Positions 9,237-19,918 of a DNA stretch of 64,000 nucleotides are shown here, piece by piece. This DNA is from Marinobacter sp. F4216. Its GTDB lineage: Bacteria > Pseudomonadota > Gammaproteobacteria > Pseudomonadales > Oleiphilaceae. The first letter of the stretch is position 1, and each line of letters starts with the position of its first letter. The position numbers were made by a program, and so were the translations under genes. The notes beneath the pieces are model-generated. The model ran no database searches. It was not told where the DNA came from and saw only the letters and a list, made by a program, of their open reading frames with translations. Location of the stretch: NCBI RefSeq assembly GCF_019931195.1, contig NZ_JAIOUO010000004.1, positions 434,001 through 498,000 of the forward strand, written 5' to 3'.

Positions 9237-11312
9237 ATGAAAAACAGAGCCGGAAGTTTCAGTCTGGACCAGGGGGGCAACAAGCTTGTTGCCGGCCTGA
9301 TCGCTGCACTGATCGCACTTACCATCCTGCTCGTTGTAGTCCTGTTCATGATTAACAGGAGCAGCCAGCACGACCAGGAATACATCGCCCACACCGCTGA
9401 ATTGCGGGTTCTCTCGCAGGCCATCGCGAAGAACGCCACCGAGGCCGCTGGCGGTACCGCCGAGGCGTTCAACCAGCTTCGCCGGTCACGGGATGAGTTC
9501 CAGCAGCTCTGGACCAACATCACCAAGGGCAACCCGGAAACCGGCCTCCCGGCCAGTGAACTTGCTCAGGAAAGCGGCGTTCAGGACAACTGGAACACGG
9601 TTCGGGAAAACGCCGACAAGATTCTGTCCACTCAGGACGCAGTACTGGGCCTTCACGAAGTAGCCCAGACCCTGAACGAGACCATTCCCAGCCTCCAGGT
9701 AGAATACGACGACATCGTTCGCATCCTGCTGGATAACGGCGCTCCGGCCGAACAGATTTCCCTGGCACAGCGCCAGTCACTGCTGGCCGAGCGGATCGTG
9801 CGCTCGGTTAATAACGTACTGTCCGGTGACGAGGAAGCCGTTATTGCCGCCGACCGCTTTGGCCGCGACGCCAGCCTGTTCGGTCGCGTTCTGGAAGGCC
9901 AGCTCAACGGCAACCAGGGCATGGGCATTTCCAAGGTAAACGACGAAGACGCCATCTACGGTCTTGAAGCCGTCGACGAGCTGTTCGAATTCGTTAACCA
10001 GAACGTTGACGCAATCCTTGAAGCCTCTCCCGACCTCTTCAAGGTTCGTACTGCTGCCAGCGACATCTTCCAGAATTCCGAGCTCCTGCTGACCGAACTG
10101 TCCACCCTGGCCGGCAGCTTCCGTGCCAACTCCAGCGCCCGCTTCATCGGACCGACCCTGGCCTTCATCATCCTGGCCGCCATGATCGGTATCGTTATCT
10201 TCATCGGTCTGGCCCTGTACCGCGACGCCCGCGATCGCCTGGCCACCACGGAAGAGCAGAACGAGCAGAACCAGAACGCGATCCTGCGACTGCTGGACGA
10301 ACTGGCTGACCTCGCAGACGGTGACCTGACCACCGAGGCCACGGTAACCGAGGATTTCACCGGTGCCATCGCGGACTCTATCAACTACGCGATCGACCAG
10401 ATGCGCGGACTGGTAACCGCCATCCGTGGAACGGCGGTAGGCGTTGCCTCTGCGGCCCAGGAAACCCAGGCCACAGCGATGCACCTGGCGGACGCTTCCG
10501 AGCACCAGGCGCAAGAGATTGCCGGAGCTTCTGCGGCGGTTAACGAGATGGCGGTGTCCATCGACCAGGTATCCTCGAACGCTGCGGAATCCTCCGCGGT
10601 TGCGGAGCGATCGGTTGCGATCGCGAAGAAAGGCGCGGAAGTGGTACAGAACACCATCCGCGGCATGGACAACATCCGTGAGCAGATCCAGGAAACCTCC
10701 AAGCGGATCAAGCGACTGGGTGAGTCTTCCCAGGAAATCGGTGACATCGTATCCCTGATCAACGACATTGCCGACCAGACCAACATCCTGTCTCTGAACG
10801 CTGCGATCCAGGCCTCTATGGCCGGTGACGCGGGTCGAGGCTTCGCGGTGGTTGCGGACGAAGTTCAGCGACTGGCGGAACGTTCTTCTGCAGCAACCAA
10901 ACAGATTGAAGCCCTGGTTAAGACGATCCAGTCGGATACCAACGAAGCGGTAATCTCCATGGAACACACCACCGCCGAGGTGGTCCGTGGTGCACGCCTG
11001 GCCCAGGACGCGGGTATCGCGCTCGAGGAAATCGAGAACGTATCCATGAGCCTGGCGGAATTGATCCAGAACATCTCCAACGCGGCGCGTCAGCAGTCGT
11101 CCTCTGCGGCACACATTTCCAACACGATGAACGTCATCCAGGAAATCACCTCGCAGACCTCGTCTGGTACCAACGCGACCGCCAAGTCTATCGGTCACCT
11201 GGCCGAGATGGCGTCCGAACTGCGGTCTTCCGTTGCCGGCTTTACCCTGCCGGACGAAGAGGCCGTCGAGCAGGAAGAACAGGAAGACGCCGACGTTCCG
11301 GTGGTGGGCTGA
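9237..11312 (+). CDS. pilJ: Methyl-accepting chemotaxis protein PilJ
   Basis: This 691-residue transmembrane receptor senses pilus or surface signals for the Chp system. The first membrane segment is at about residues 18-39. A large periplasmic region with two helical PilJ-type modules follows, then a second membrane segment at about 305-328 and a HAMP-like stretch. The cytoplasmic signalling coiled coil has its hairpin tip in the segment around residues 505-545 (ADQTNILSLNAAIQ, then GRGFAVVADEVQRLAERS). The family normally has an E-A-A-I-E-A-A-R-A type tip, and here the NAAIQASMAGDAGRG variant is the PilJ form. The C-terminus is acidic with no CheR-docking pentapeptide. Confidence 0.94.
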   Translation: MKNRAGSFSLDQGGNKLVAGLIAALIALTILLVVVLFMINRSSQHDQEYIAHTAELRVLSQAIAKNATEAAGGTAEAFNQLRRSRDEFQQLWTNITKGNPETGLPASELAQESGVQDNWNTVRENADKILSTQDAVLGLHEVAQTLNETIPSLQVEYDDIVRILLDNGAPAEQISLAQRQSLLAERIVRSVNNVLSGDEEAVIAADRFGRDASLFGRVLEGQLNGNQGMGISKVNDEDAIYGLEAVDELFEFVNQNVDAILEASPDLFKVRTAASDIFQNSELLLTELSTLAGSFRANSSARFIGPTLAFIILAAMIGIVIFIGLALYRDARDRLATTEEQNEQNQNAILRLLDELADLADGDLTTEATVTEDFTGAIADSINYAIDQMRGLVTAIRGTAVGVASAAQETQATAMHLADASEHQAQEIAGASAAVNEMAVSIDQVSSNAAESSAVAERSVAIAKKGAEVVQNTIRGMDNIREQIQETSKRIKRLGESSQEIGDIVSLINDIADQTNILSLNAAIQASMAGDAGRGFAVVADEVQRLAERSSAATKQIEALVKTIQSDTNEAVISMEHTTAEVVRGARLAQDAGIALEEIENVSMSLAELIQNISNAARQQSSSAAHISNTMNVIQEITSQTSSGTNATAKSIGHLAEMASELRSSVAGFTLPDEEAVEQEEQEDADVPVVG

Positions 11313-11339
11313 TTTTCGGTCTCGGGCTGTTGACGGTTT

Positions 11340-12239
11340 ATGGCGCACATGCATAACAACCTGTCTGCTGACGAGGGCATCTGGTCCCTGCGCCGACTCC
11401 CGGACATGGATGAGGCGCAGTTCAGTCAGTGGCAGACCTTGCTGGAGCACCGAACCGGCATGACCCTGTCGGCCGACCGCCGCTCATTCCTGGAAACCAA
11501 CCTCGGGATCCGGATGAGGGAAATCGGCTGCAGCAGCTACCAGGCCTATTACGAGCAGATCGTCTCAGGCCCGGATGCCATTCGTGAATGGTCGACCCTG
11601 GTGGATCGGCTGACGGTGCAGGAAACCCGGTTTTTCCGCGACACTGATGCTTTTCGCCTGGTGTCAGACTATGTGCTGACCCGCCCCCGGGAGGCGCTTA
11701 AAAAGCGCCCCCCGGAAGTGTGGAGCGTCGGGTGCTCAACCGGTGAAGAACCGTACACCCTGGCCATGGTACTGAACGAATGCATGACCCAGCTTGAGTT
11801 GCCGCCACTGTTTGGCGTCACCGGCTCGGACATCAGCAAGCCCGCTATCGAAAAGGCCCGTCGAGGCCAGTTCAATCCCCGCAAGTTGATGGGAATGGAC
11901 GAGACACTGAAAGCCCGGTATTTCCGCCCCGCCGAGCGGAACACCGTTGAAATCGTCGACAGTATCCGGGATCGGGTCTGCTTCGCCGGGCTGAACGTGC
12001 TCAACCTCGCCAAGGCACCGATGCACGGCATGAACATTATCTTCTGTCAGAATCTGCTGATTTACTTCCGTCGCTGGCGCCGGCGGGAAATAGTCAGACG
12101 ACTAGCAGAGCGACTGGCGCCCGGGGGGCTGCTGGTACTGGGCCAGGGCGAGCTGACGGATTATCAGCCGCCGGGCCTGCAGAGGGTACCCTCGGAACAT
12201 GTACTGGCGTGGATCAAGCGCCAGACTGACGAAGAATAA
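11340..12239 (+). CDS. pilK: CheR-type methyltransferase PilK
   Basis: This protein would use S-adenosylmethionine to methylate glutamates of PilJ. It has an N-terminal helical CheR_N region (about 20-90) and a catalytic Rossmann domain with WSVGCSTGEEPYTLA at about residues 128-142. Later come NIIFCQNLLIYF and the C-terminal GGLLVLGQGE. At 299 residues it is the expected size. It begins 27 bases after pilJ and ends 11 bases before chpA. Confidence 0.93.
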   Translation: MAHMHNNLSADEGIWSLRRLPDMDEAQFSQWQTLLEHRTGMTLSADRRSFLETNLGIRMREIGCSSYQAYYEQIVSGPDAIREWSTLVDRLTVQETRFFRDTDAFRLVSDYVLTRPREALKKRPPEVWSVGCSTGEEPYTLAMVLNECMTQLELPPLFGVTGSDISKPAIEKARRGQFNPRKLMGMDETLKARYFRPAERNTVEIVDSIRDRVCFAGLNVLNLAKAPMHGMNIIFCQNLLIYFRRWRRREIVRRLAERLAPGGLLVLGQGELTDYQPPGLQRVPSEHVLAWIKRQTDEE

Positions 12240-12250
12240 CCGGAGTGGTT

Positions 12251-15200
12251 ATGGGCAATCACCATGACAGCATCGCTCTCGACTGGGTTCGAGGCGAAAT
12301 ACAGGACACGCTGACTCAAGGACAGCATGCACTGGAAGCGTACGTCGAAAATCGTGACGACACTACGCGCCTGCGCTTCTGCCTGAATTACCTTCATCAG
12401 GTGCACGGCACCTTGCAGATGGTCGAGCTCTACGGCGCAGCACTGCTGACCGAAGAGATGGAAAAGCTCACGCAGGCGATCCTGAATGAGTCGATGGCCA
12501 ATATTGATGAGGCCATCGAAGTTCTGATGCAGGCCATCCTGCAGCTGCCCCAGTATCTGGAACACCTGGGCAGCAGCCAGGACGACTTCCCGATGGTGCT
12601 GCTGCCGTTGCTGAACGATCTGCGTGCCGCCCGCGGGGATACCCTGCTGTCCGACACCTCGCTGTTCAAACCGGATCTGAGCCGCTCGACGATGAGCGTC
12701 CCGGTAGAGATTTCCCAGCGCCTGCAGGACCCCAAGGTTCTGGGCCATGTTCGCAAGCTGCGCCAGATGTATCAGTTCGCCCTGGCCGGCGTGGTTCGCG
12801 AGGAAGATCTCGACGCCCAATTCGAGTACTTGCAGAAAGTCATCTCTCGCCTGAACCGTCTGTGCCAGAAAACGCCCCGTGGCGAACTGTGGAAAGCCGC
12901 CGGAGCGTTCATAGAGACCCTGCAGGCGCACGTGAACCCGGTCAATGCCGCGGTGAAGTCCCTGCTCCGTGAACTCGACAGCGAAATCCGCCGTCTGGCT
13001 GACCAGCACACCGACATTCTCCGGCAACCGGCGCCCGAGGCACTGCTCAAGCACCTGCTTTACTATGTGGCCCGCGCTCGTGAGCTGAACACCCCGCTCG
13101 TCACGGCCCTGCGCAACGAATACAGCCTCAACCAGGCGCTACCGTCGGAAGACGATGTGGACGCTGCCCGCACACGGGCCTCCGGCCCTGGCCGGGAGGC
13201 CATCCAGTCGGTGGTTGGCGCGCTCAATGAAGAACTCGCCAAGCTCAAGGACCAGCTCGACCTGTTTGTACGCGCCGAACTGCGCCAGAATCATGAACTG
13301 GAAGAGCTGTTGCCTGGTCTGAAACAGGTCGCCAATACCCTGGCGGTTCTGGGCCTGGGGATTCCCCGCAAGGTTGTGAACGAACAGATCGACCTGGTCG
13401 AAAAACTGATCAACCAGCCCGATCCGGTGGACGACGGCACCATGATGGATATCGCCGGCGCCCTTCTCTATGTGGAAGCCAGCCTGTCCAGCCTGGAGCA
13501 GGACGGCCAGACCAGCGAAGCCAGCATCGGTTCCGACCAGACACCACAACTTGGCTCCCGGGAACTGGGTGAAGCCAGCGGGGCGTTACTGCGTGAATCC
13601 CGGAACACCCTGGAGCAGGTCAAGTCCTCGATCGTGAACTTCATTGCCTCCCAGTGGGATACCCGGGAAATCGAACACGTACCCGGGCTGCTGCACAGCA
13701 TTCGGGGAGGTCTTGGGCTGATTCCTCTGGATCGGGTGTCAGACATGCTGGCCTCCGCCGAGCGCTACATCACCGATGTACTGTTGACCGGCAAGCAGAT
13801 TCCCGACTGGCGCCAGCTGGATACACTGGCCGATGCCGTCACCAGCATAGAGTACTACCTGGAACGTCTGGTGGAAGGCAACGGCGAAAACGACGTCATT
13901 CTGCAGGTCGCCGAAGAAAGTCTGGCTTCTCTTGGTTTCCCGGTAGGCGCCGAACCCACCTGGATCGCCAGTGCCGACGTCGATGACATTCCGACTATTG
14001 ATGCGGCTGCCCTGGAAGAACCGGCGCCCGAACCGGAAACCGCCAAGGAATCCGACCAGGAGCTGCTGGATGACGAAATTCTCGGCATCTTTATCGAAGA
14101 AGCCGAGGAAGTGCTCGAAACCATCAACGAGTTCTACCCGCGGCTCCGGCAGGATCACGATGATCGCGAGGCCCTGTCTGAAGTACGTCGCGCTTTCCAT
14201 ACGCTCAAGGGCAGCGGCCGCCTGGTGGGTGCCACCAGCCTGGGTGAACTCGCCTGGGGCGTGGAAAACCTGCTGAACCGGGTCATTGACCAGACCATCA
14301 AGCTCAACGACGAACTGTTCGCTCTGGTGGACGAGGCAATCGCCCGTATCCCGGCCTTGATCAGCGACTTCCGTTCTGGCCAGGCAGACGCCGATGTGTC
14401 TGAACTCACTCAGCGCGCCGAAGCAATGGCCGACACCCGCCGCGCTGAAGCCGGCGGCAACCAGCAGATTGAAGAAGCGGCCGAGGCAACAGGGGAAGAA
14501 ATTACTCTGGAAGCGCCGGCCGACAGCACCACCGACGAGACTGATGCAACCGATCTGGTCGAGCCCATTGGCGAAGCCCCTGCTGAACTTGCACCTGTGG
14601 CAGAAGAAGCCGCCGATGAAGACGATCTGATTGATGACGAAATCCTCGAAATCTTCATCGAGGAGGCCGGTGAAGTTCTGGAAACCATCCGGGAGCACTT
14701 ACCGACCCTGCTCAACCAGTTTGACGACCGCACCGCGTTGTCCGAGGTTCGCCGGGCCTACCACACACTGAAAGGCAGCGGCCGTATGGTTGGCGCCGAG
14801 GTGGTTGGGGAGCTGGCCTGGTCCGTTGAGAACATGCTGAACCGGGTAATCGACGGCAGTATCCTGATGAACTCGGACCTTGCAGAGCTGCTCAACGAGG
14901 TCACAGGAGTCCTCCCCGGCCTGGTGGAAGACTTTGAACAACGTCGGCCAGAAGGCTTCGACACGGCAAGCCTTGAGGCCCGAGCCGAGGTGTTGGCCAA
15001 GGGTGAAATCCCGGTGGCCAGCAGCATGCCTGCCACGGAAACCGCGCCCGCGGGCAGAGAAGCCGAACCCGACGACCTACTGGACGAGGACATTCCGGCA
15101 GGTGGAGTCGATCCTGTTCTGCTGGACATCTTCGAAAGCGAAGCCGAAACCCATCTGCAAACGCTGCACAACTACCTGGAAGCAGCGGGTGACAAGGCGA

Positions 15201-18200
15201 CCGTCTCTTACACCGACGATCTGTCCCGTGCCCTCCATACCCTCAAGGGAAGTGCGCATACCGCTGGCATTGCCCCGATCGCGGCTGTCATCACCCCGCT
15301 GGAGCGATTCGTCAAAGAATCCAGGGCACAGAACAAGCGTGCGGACCGGGACGTTCTCGCTCTGCTGCACGATGCCTGCCAGTTCCTGAGCCAGGGACTG
15401 GAGCAGTTGCGTTCGAACCCTCAGGCAAGTCTCCCGGGTACCGAGGAGTTCCTCGCCAAGCTCGAGGTTATTGCCGCCGCAACCCTGCGCGTCCAGGGCG
15501 GCGAGCATGGCGAGGACAGCGATCAGCAACCGGCCTCCCAGCTGGTTCAGTTGTTCCTCAGTGAAGGTCTCGACATCGTCCTGGATGCGGACCGCATTCT
15601 GGACCAGTGGGTTGATGAGTCAACCAACCACGAACTGCTCACTCCCCTTCGTGCCGAGCTTGATCAGCTTACCGATGTCTCCGCCGACGCGGGGCTGTCC
15701 GATGTGTCTGCCCTGTCCGGCGCACTTCGCGATATCTACAACCAGCTCGTGCGCACCGACGAAGCACCGGAGCCGGCACTGATCGAAACACTGCACAGCG
15801 CCCACGACCACCTGATCAACATGATGGATCAGGTGGCTGCGGGTCTGGCGACCGAGACCAGCGACGATATCCTGGCTCGCCTGGATGCACTCGCGCCCAC
15901 GCCGGTAGACACGCCACAAGTCGAGGAAGAGGCCGGACCCGACGACTTCGAGCAGGCATTCACCGGTGACCTTGAAGCCATTGATCTGAGCTTTGAAGAA
16001 GACGACATCGAACTGACCACCGGCGACGATCAAACCGCGGCAGCCGGGCAGCCCCCGCTACCCGAGGCCTTCGAGACCGACAGCGAGCTCGACGAGGAAC
16101 TGGCCGAAATCTTTCTGGAAGAGGCGAGAGACCTGATCGACAGCACCGCAGAGGCGCTTCAGAACTGGAGTGAGAACACCAGTGATCTGGACATCCTTCG
16201 CTTGCTTCAGCGGGATCTGCACACCCTCAAGGGTGGCGCACGTCTGGCCGGTGTCGCTGCCGTGGGTGATCTGTCCCACGAACTGGAAACCCTGTTCGAG
16301 GGACTGACTGAGCAGCGCTTGTCCATCAATGACCAGCTATCAGACCTGCTGTTCCGTTCCCATGACCGCCTGGCCCACATGGTCGATGCACTGGAAGCCC
16401 AGGAGCAGCCTGAAGCAGCACCGGATCTGATCGACGAGATCCGTAACTATATGACGTCGGCAACGGCATCGCGCCCGGTGACCGACATTGTTGATAAAGA
16501 CGAGCCGGAGCAGGAAGCGCCCACGGACTACCTCGTTGAGGAAGAGGTTTCGGAACAAGCGGGCACTGAAGCGGAGACCGAAGAGTCTCCCGAACTGACC
16601 GGGGAAACCGCTCCCAAAACCGAAGCGGAGCCCGAAGCTGAAGTGACGGCAACCGACCTGTCCCATCTGGATCCGGAGCTGGTCGGCATCTTCCTCGAAG
16701 AAGCGTACGACCTGATCAACTCCACCGGCAGTGCCCTGCACACCTGGAGCGAAGATCCGTCGGACCGCGCCATTGCCGCCGAATTGCAGCGGGACGTGCA
16801 CACCCTCAAAGGTGGCGCCCGGATGGCCGGTGTCGAGGCCATTGGTGACCTGACCCACGTACTGGAAGACCTGTTCGAGAAAGTCGCTGAAGGCCAGCTG
16901 GCAGCCAGCGACGCCATGAACGACCTGTTGTTCGCCTGCCATGACAGGCTGGCCCAGATGGTCGATCAGGTTGCCGGCCAGGCGCCCTGCCCACCGGCCG
17001 TTGAACTGGTCACCAAAGTTCAGGCCATTTTGCGCGGCGAAACTCCGACTGACGAAGCGGAAGAAGAACCGGTCCCCGAGACGCCAGCAGTCAGTGAAGA
17101 GGCCAGCGAAGACGACCTGATCGGCATCTTCCTGGACGAAGGTATCGAGATACACGCCACCATTGGTGATAGCCTGGCCCAGTGGCGGGAAGAGCCTGAA
17201 GAGCTGACCGGTGTTACCCAGCTTCAGCAAGAGCTTCACACCCTCAAGGGTGGCGCCCGGCTGTCGGATATCGACACCATTGCCGAACTGGCCGAAGCCT
17301 GGTCCGACGCACTGGACCCGCTGATTGCCGGTGCCGATAACCAGAGTGAACTCTTTACGTTGAGCGACAGGGCCCACGACGCCCTGCAGACGATGCTCAG
17401 TTCGCTGGAAGATGGCAGCAAGCCCGCACCTCAGTCCGAGTTGATTGCTGCGCTTAAGGCAGCATACAAGGATGCTGAGGCGGACACTCTGGCCACCGAC
17501 GAAAGCGCATCCGCAACCGCCGGGGATGTGGACCCTGAAGTTCTGGAGATTTTCCTGGAAGAAGCCGGGGAAATCATGGATCAATTGGAGCAGGTCCTTG
17601 AGGACTGGCGCAAGGAACCGGCCAACCACGGCTTCAACCAGGAAGCTCAACGTGCCCTCCATACGCTCAAAGGTGGTGCACGCCTGTCCCAGCTCACACA
17701 CCTTGGTGACAAGGCCCATGCCTTGGAGACTCGCCTGATTGATCTCGGTGGCAACGCACCGACCGAAGACCAGTGGCAGAGCATTACGGCGGACCACGAT
17801 GAAATCATCAAGCTGGTTTCCGATGTACTGGAGAAAGGGGTAGCGGCGGTAGCCGAAGCACCTGCAACCGAACCCGAGCGAAAGCAGGACATCGAAGCCA
17901 AGCCTGAACAAAAGCAGGAAGAAAAGGCCAAGCCGGAATCTCAGCAGGCCAGCGTCGAGGCAACGGCAGAACCGAAGGTCGAGCCCAAGACAGCTGCTAA
18001 GCCAGAGCCGTCGGAGGCCAGCAAGCTGCCGGACCAGCGCAAAGACAAAACCGGCAAACGAGCCGCGGAGAAGCAGCGGGCCGCCCAGGAAACCATCCGG
18101 GTATCGGCATCTCTGCTGGATGACCTGGTTAACCTGGCCGGTGAAACCAGTATTACCCGAGGCCGTCTGGAAACCCAGACCAGTGATTTCGGCCAGAACC

Positions 18201-19918
18201 TGGAGGAAATGGCCGCCACCATCGAGCGTCTGCGTGAGCAGCTGCGGCGGATGGAAATTGAAACCGAAACACAGATCCTGTTCACGGCAGAAAAAGAGCA
18301 CGGTCCGGAATACGGCGAGGACTTCGATCCGCTGGAGATGGACCGTTACTCGTCGATCCAGCAGTTGTCCCGGGCCCTGTCCGAGTCGGCATCGGATTTG
18401 GCCGACCTGCGGGAAACCCTGGGTGACCGGATTCGCGATACCGAAACCCTGTTGCTCCAGCAGTCGCGGATCAACACGGAACTGCAGGAAGGTCTGATGA
18501 AGACCCGAATGATTCCGTTCTCGTCCACCGTTCCCCGTCTGCGCCGGATCGTCCGCCAGATCAGCGGCGAGCTGGGCAAGAAGGTCGACTTTGACGTTCG
18601 CAACGCCGAAGGCGAAATGGACCGCAACATCCTGGAACGGATGATTGCCCCGCTGGAGCACATGCTCCGGAACGCCCTCGACCACGGTATCGAGATGCCG
18701 GAAGACCGCAAGAATTCCGGTAAGCCGGAAACCGGCGAAGTTATCCTGTCGCTCACCCGGGAAGGCGGTGATGTGGTACTGCGCATGATGGACGACGGTA
18801 AGGGTATTCCCTCCGGCGTCATCCGCGACAAGGCCATCCGCCAGGGGCTGATGGGCGAGGACGAAGACCTGACCGAGCGCGAGATACTGCAGTTCATCCT
18901 GCAGCCGGGCTTCTCCACGGCCCAGCAGGTGACGCAGATTTCCGGCCGGGGCGTGGGCATGGACGTGGTCGCCAGCGAGATCAAGCAGCTGGGCGGCAGC
19001 CTGGACATCGACTCGGCACTGGGTCGGGGCACCACCTTCACCGTACGCTTGCCGTTCACGGTATCCGTTAACCGGGCCCTGATGGTCTCCAGCGGTGACG
19101 ACTTCTACGCGATTCCGCTGAACACCATCGAAGGTATTGTGCGGGTCAGCTCCTACGAGCTGGAAGAATACTACAAGCCGGATGCACCGCTGTATGAGTA
19201 CGCCGGCCAGGATTACCGCCTGCAGTACCTGGGCAGCCTGCTCAACACCGACCACCAGCCCAAGCTTCAGGGCCATATCCTGCCGCTGCCAGTGATTCTG
19301 GTACGGGGCGCCGAGCAGCCGATGGCGTTGCAGGTGGACAACATCCTCGGTAGCCGGGAAATCGTGGTTAAATCCCTCGGCCCTCAGTTCGGTACCGTCC
19401 GGGGTGTGTCCGGGGCGACCATCCTGGGTGACGGTAACGTGGTGGTGATTCTCGACCTGCCGGCGATGATCCGTTCCGACATTCTGTCCGAGCGTCAGCG
19501 CCTGGTGAACCTCGAGAAAGCCCGCGAAGCCGCCCGTTACGAAGAGACCATTACCAAGGTGATGGTGGTGGATGACTCGGTGACGGTCCGTAAGGTTACC
19601 TCCCGCCTTCTGGAGCGGAATGGCATGGAAGTGGTGCTGGCGAAAGATGGTCTGGATGCGGTGGCACAGCTGCAGGATCACAAGCCTGACATCATCCTGC
19701 TGGATATCGAAATGCCGCGGATGGACGGCTTCGAGGTGGCCAGCTTCGTGCGCCATGACGATACACTGCGGGATACGCCAATCTGCATGATCACCTCCCG
19801 AACCGGTGACAAGCACCGTGACCGGGCGATGGCCATCGGCGTGAACGAATACCTCGGCAAGCCGTTCCAGGAGAGCGAACTGCTCGCCACCATCAAACGG
19901 TTGACCGGTAATCAGTGA
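12251..19918 (+). CDS. chpA: Giant hybrid histidine kinase ChpA
   Basis: This CheA-type kinase of about 2555 residues is the hub of the Pil-Chp pathway. Seven phosphotransfer modules carry the canonical HTLKG core, with histidines at about residues 650, 838, 996, 1324, 1517, 1663 and 1804. Two earlier modules are degenerate (LHQVHGTLQM near residue 55, LLHSIRGGLGL near 480). Acidic linkers join them, and a Lys/Glu/Pro-rich stretch lies at about 1870-1940. A dimerisation and ATPase core follows (NALDHGIEMPEDR, GRGVGMDVVASEI), then a CheW domain and a C-terminal receiver with Asp2485 in LLDIEMPRMDG. The ATG at 12251 is preferred over a GTG at 12245 because of the CGGAG spacing. It overlaps chpB by one base. 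Confidence 0.96.
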   Translation: MGNHHDSIALDWVRGEIQDTLTQGQHALEAYVENRDDTTRLRFCLNYLHQVHGTLQMVELYGAALLTEEMEKLTQAILNESMANIDEAIEVLMQAILQLPQYLEHLGSSQDDFPMVLLPLLNDLRAARGDTLLSDTSLFKPDLSRSTMSVPVEISQRLQDPKVLGHVRKLRQMYQFALAGVVREEDLDAQFEYLQKVISRLNRLCQKTPRGELWKAAGAFIETLQAHVNPVNAAVKSLLRELDSEIRRLADQHTDILRQPAPEALLKHLLYYVARARELNTPLVTALRNEYSLNQALPSEDDVDAARTRASGPGREAIQSVVGALNEELAKLKDQLDLFVRAELRQNHELEELLPGLKQVANTLAVLGLGIPRKVVNEQIDLVEKLINQPDPVDDGTMMDIAGALLYVEASLSSLEQDGQTSEASIGSDQTPQLGSRELGEASGALLRESRNTLEQVKSSIVNFIASQWDTREIEHVPGLLHSIRGGLGLIPLDRVSDMLASAERYITDVLLTGKQIPDWRQLDTLADAVTSIEYYLERLVEGNGENDVILQVAEESLASLGFPVGAEPTWIASADVDDIPTIDAAALEEPAPEPETAKESDQELLDDEILGIFIEEAEEVLETINEFYPRLRQDHDDREALSEVRRAFHTLKGSGRLVGATSLGELAWGVENLLNRVIDQTIKLNDELFALVDEAIARIPALISDFRSGQADADVSELTQRAEAMADTRRAEAGGNQQIEEAAEATGEEITLEAPADSTTDETDATDLVEPIGEAPAELAPVAEEAADEDDLIDDEILEIFIEEAGEVLETIREHLPTLLNQFDDRTALSEVRRAYHTLKGSGRMVGAEVVGELAWSVENMLNRVIDGSILMNSDLAELLNEVTGVLPGLVEDFEQRRPEGFDTASLEARAEVLAKGEIPVASSMPATETAPAGREAEPDDLLDEDIPAGGVDPVLLDIFESEAETHLQTLHNYLEAAGDKATVSYTDDLSRALHTLKGSAHTAGIAPIAAVITPLERFVKESRAQNKRADRDVLALLHDACQFLSQGLEQLRSNPQASLPGTEEFLAKLEVIAAATLRVQGGEHGEDSDQQPASQLVQLFLSEGLDIVLDADRILDQWVDESTNHELLTPLRAELDQLTDVSADAGLSDVSALSGALRDIYNQLVRTDEAPEPALIETLHSAHDHLINMMDQVAAGLATETSDDILARLDALAPTPVDTPQVEEEAGPDDFEQAFTGDLEAIDLSFEEDDIELTTGDDQTAAAGQPPLPEAFETDSELDEELAEIFLEEARDLIDSTAEALQNWSENTSDLDILRLLQRDLHTLKGGARLAGVAAVGDLSHELETLFEGLTEQRLSINDQLSDLLFRSHDRLAHMVDALEAQEQPEAAPDLIDEIRNYMTSATASRPVTDIVDKDEPEQEAPTDYLVEEEVSEQAGTEAETEESPELTGETAPKTEAEPEAEVTATDLSHLDPELVGIFLEEAYDLINSTGSALHTWSEDPSDRAIAAELQRDVHTLKGGARMAGVEAIGDLTHVLEDLFEKVAEGQLAASDAMNDLLFACHDRLAQMVDQVAGQAPCPPAVELVTKVQAILRGETPTDEAEEEPVPETPAVSEEASEDDLIGIFLDEGIEIHATIGDSLAQWREEPEELTGVTQLQQELHTLKGGARLSDIDTIAELAEAWSDALDPLIAGADNQSELFTLSDRAHDALQTMLSSLEDGSKPAPQSELIAALKAAYKDAEADTLATDESASATAGDVDPEVLEIFLEEAGEIMDQLEQVLEDWRKEPANHGFNQEAQRALHTLKGGARLSQLTHLGDKAHALETRLIDLGGNAPTEDQWQSITADHDEIIKLVSDVLEKGVAAVAEAPATEPERKQDIEAKPEQKQEEKAKPESQQASVEATAEPKVEPKTAAKPEPSEASKLPDQRKDKTGKRAAEKQRAAQETIRVSASLLDDLVNLAGETSITRGRLETQTSDFGQNLEEMAATIERLREQLRRMEIETETQILFTAEKEHGPEYGEDFDPLEMDRYSSIQQLSRALSESASDLADLRETLGDRIRDTETLLLQQSRINTELQEGLMKTRMIPFSSTVPRLRRIVRQISGELGKKVDFDVRNAEGEMDRNILERMIAPLEHMLRNALDHGIEMPEDRKNSGKPETGEVILSLTREGGDVVLRMMDDGKGIPSGVIRDKAIRQGLMGEDEDLTEREILQFILQPGFSTAQQVTQISGRGVGMDVVASEIKQLGGSLDIDSALGRGTTFTVRLPFTVSVNRALMVSSGDDFYAIPLNTIEGIVRVSSYELEEYYKPDAPLYEYAGQDYRLQYLGSLLNTDHQPKLQGHILPLPVILVRGAEQPMALQVDNILGSREIVVKSLGPQFGTVRGVSGATILGDGNVVVILDLPAMIRSDILSERQRLVNLEKAREAARYEETITKVMVVDDSVTVRKVTSRLLERNGMEVVLAKDGLDAVAQLQDHKPDIILLDIEMPRMDGFEVASFVRHDDTLRDTPICMITSRTGDKHRDRAMAIGVNEYLGKPFQESELLATIKRLTGNQ

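Noticed and set aside
9777..11450. Open frame of 557 codons antisense to pilJ
   Set aside because: It is the complement of the coiled-coil region of pilJ and has no support as a gene.
16340..19816. Open frame of 1158 codons antisense to chpA
   Set aside because: Its composition mirrors the HTLKG and Glu-rich repeats of chpA; no domain is seen and the sense gene is certain.
12251..19918. Repeated modules in chpA as a mobile or rearranged sequence
   Set aside because: The repeats are diverged phosphotransfer domains, expected in ChpA-type kinases, not identical DNA repeats.
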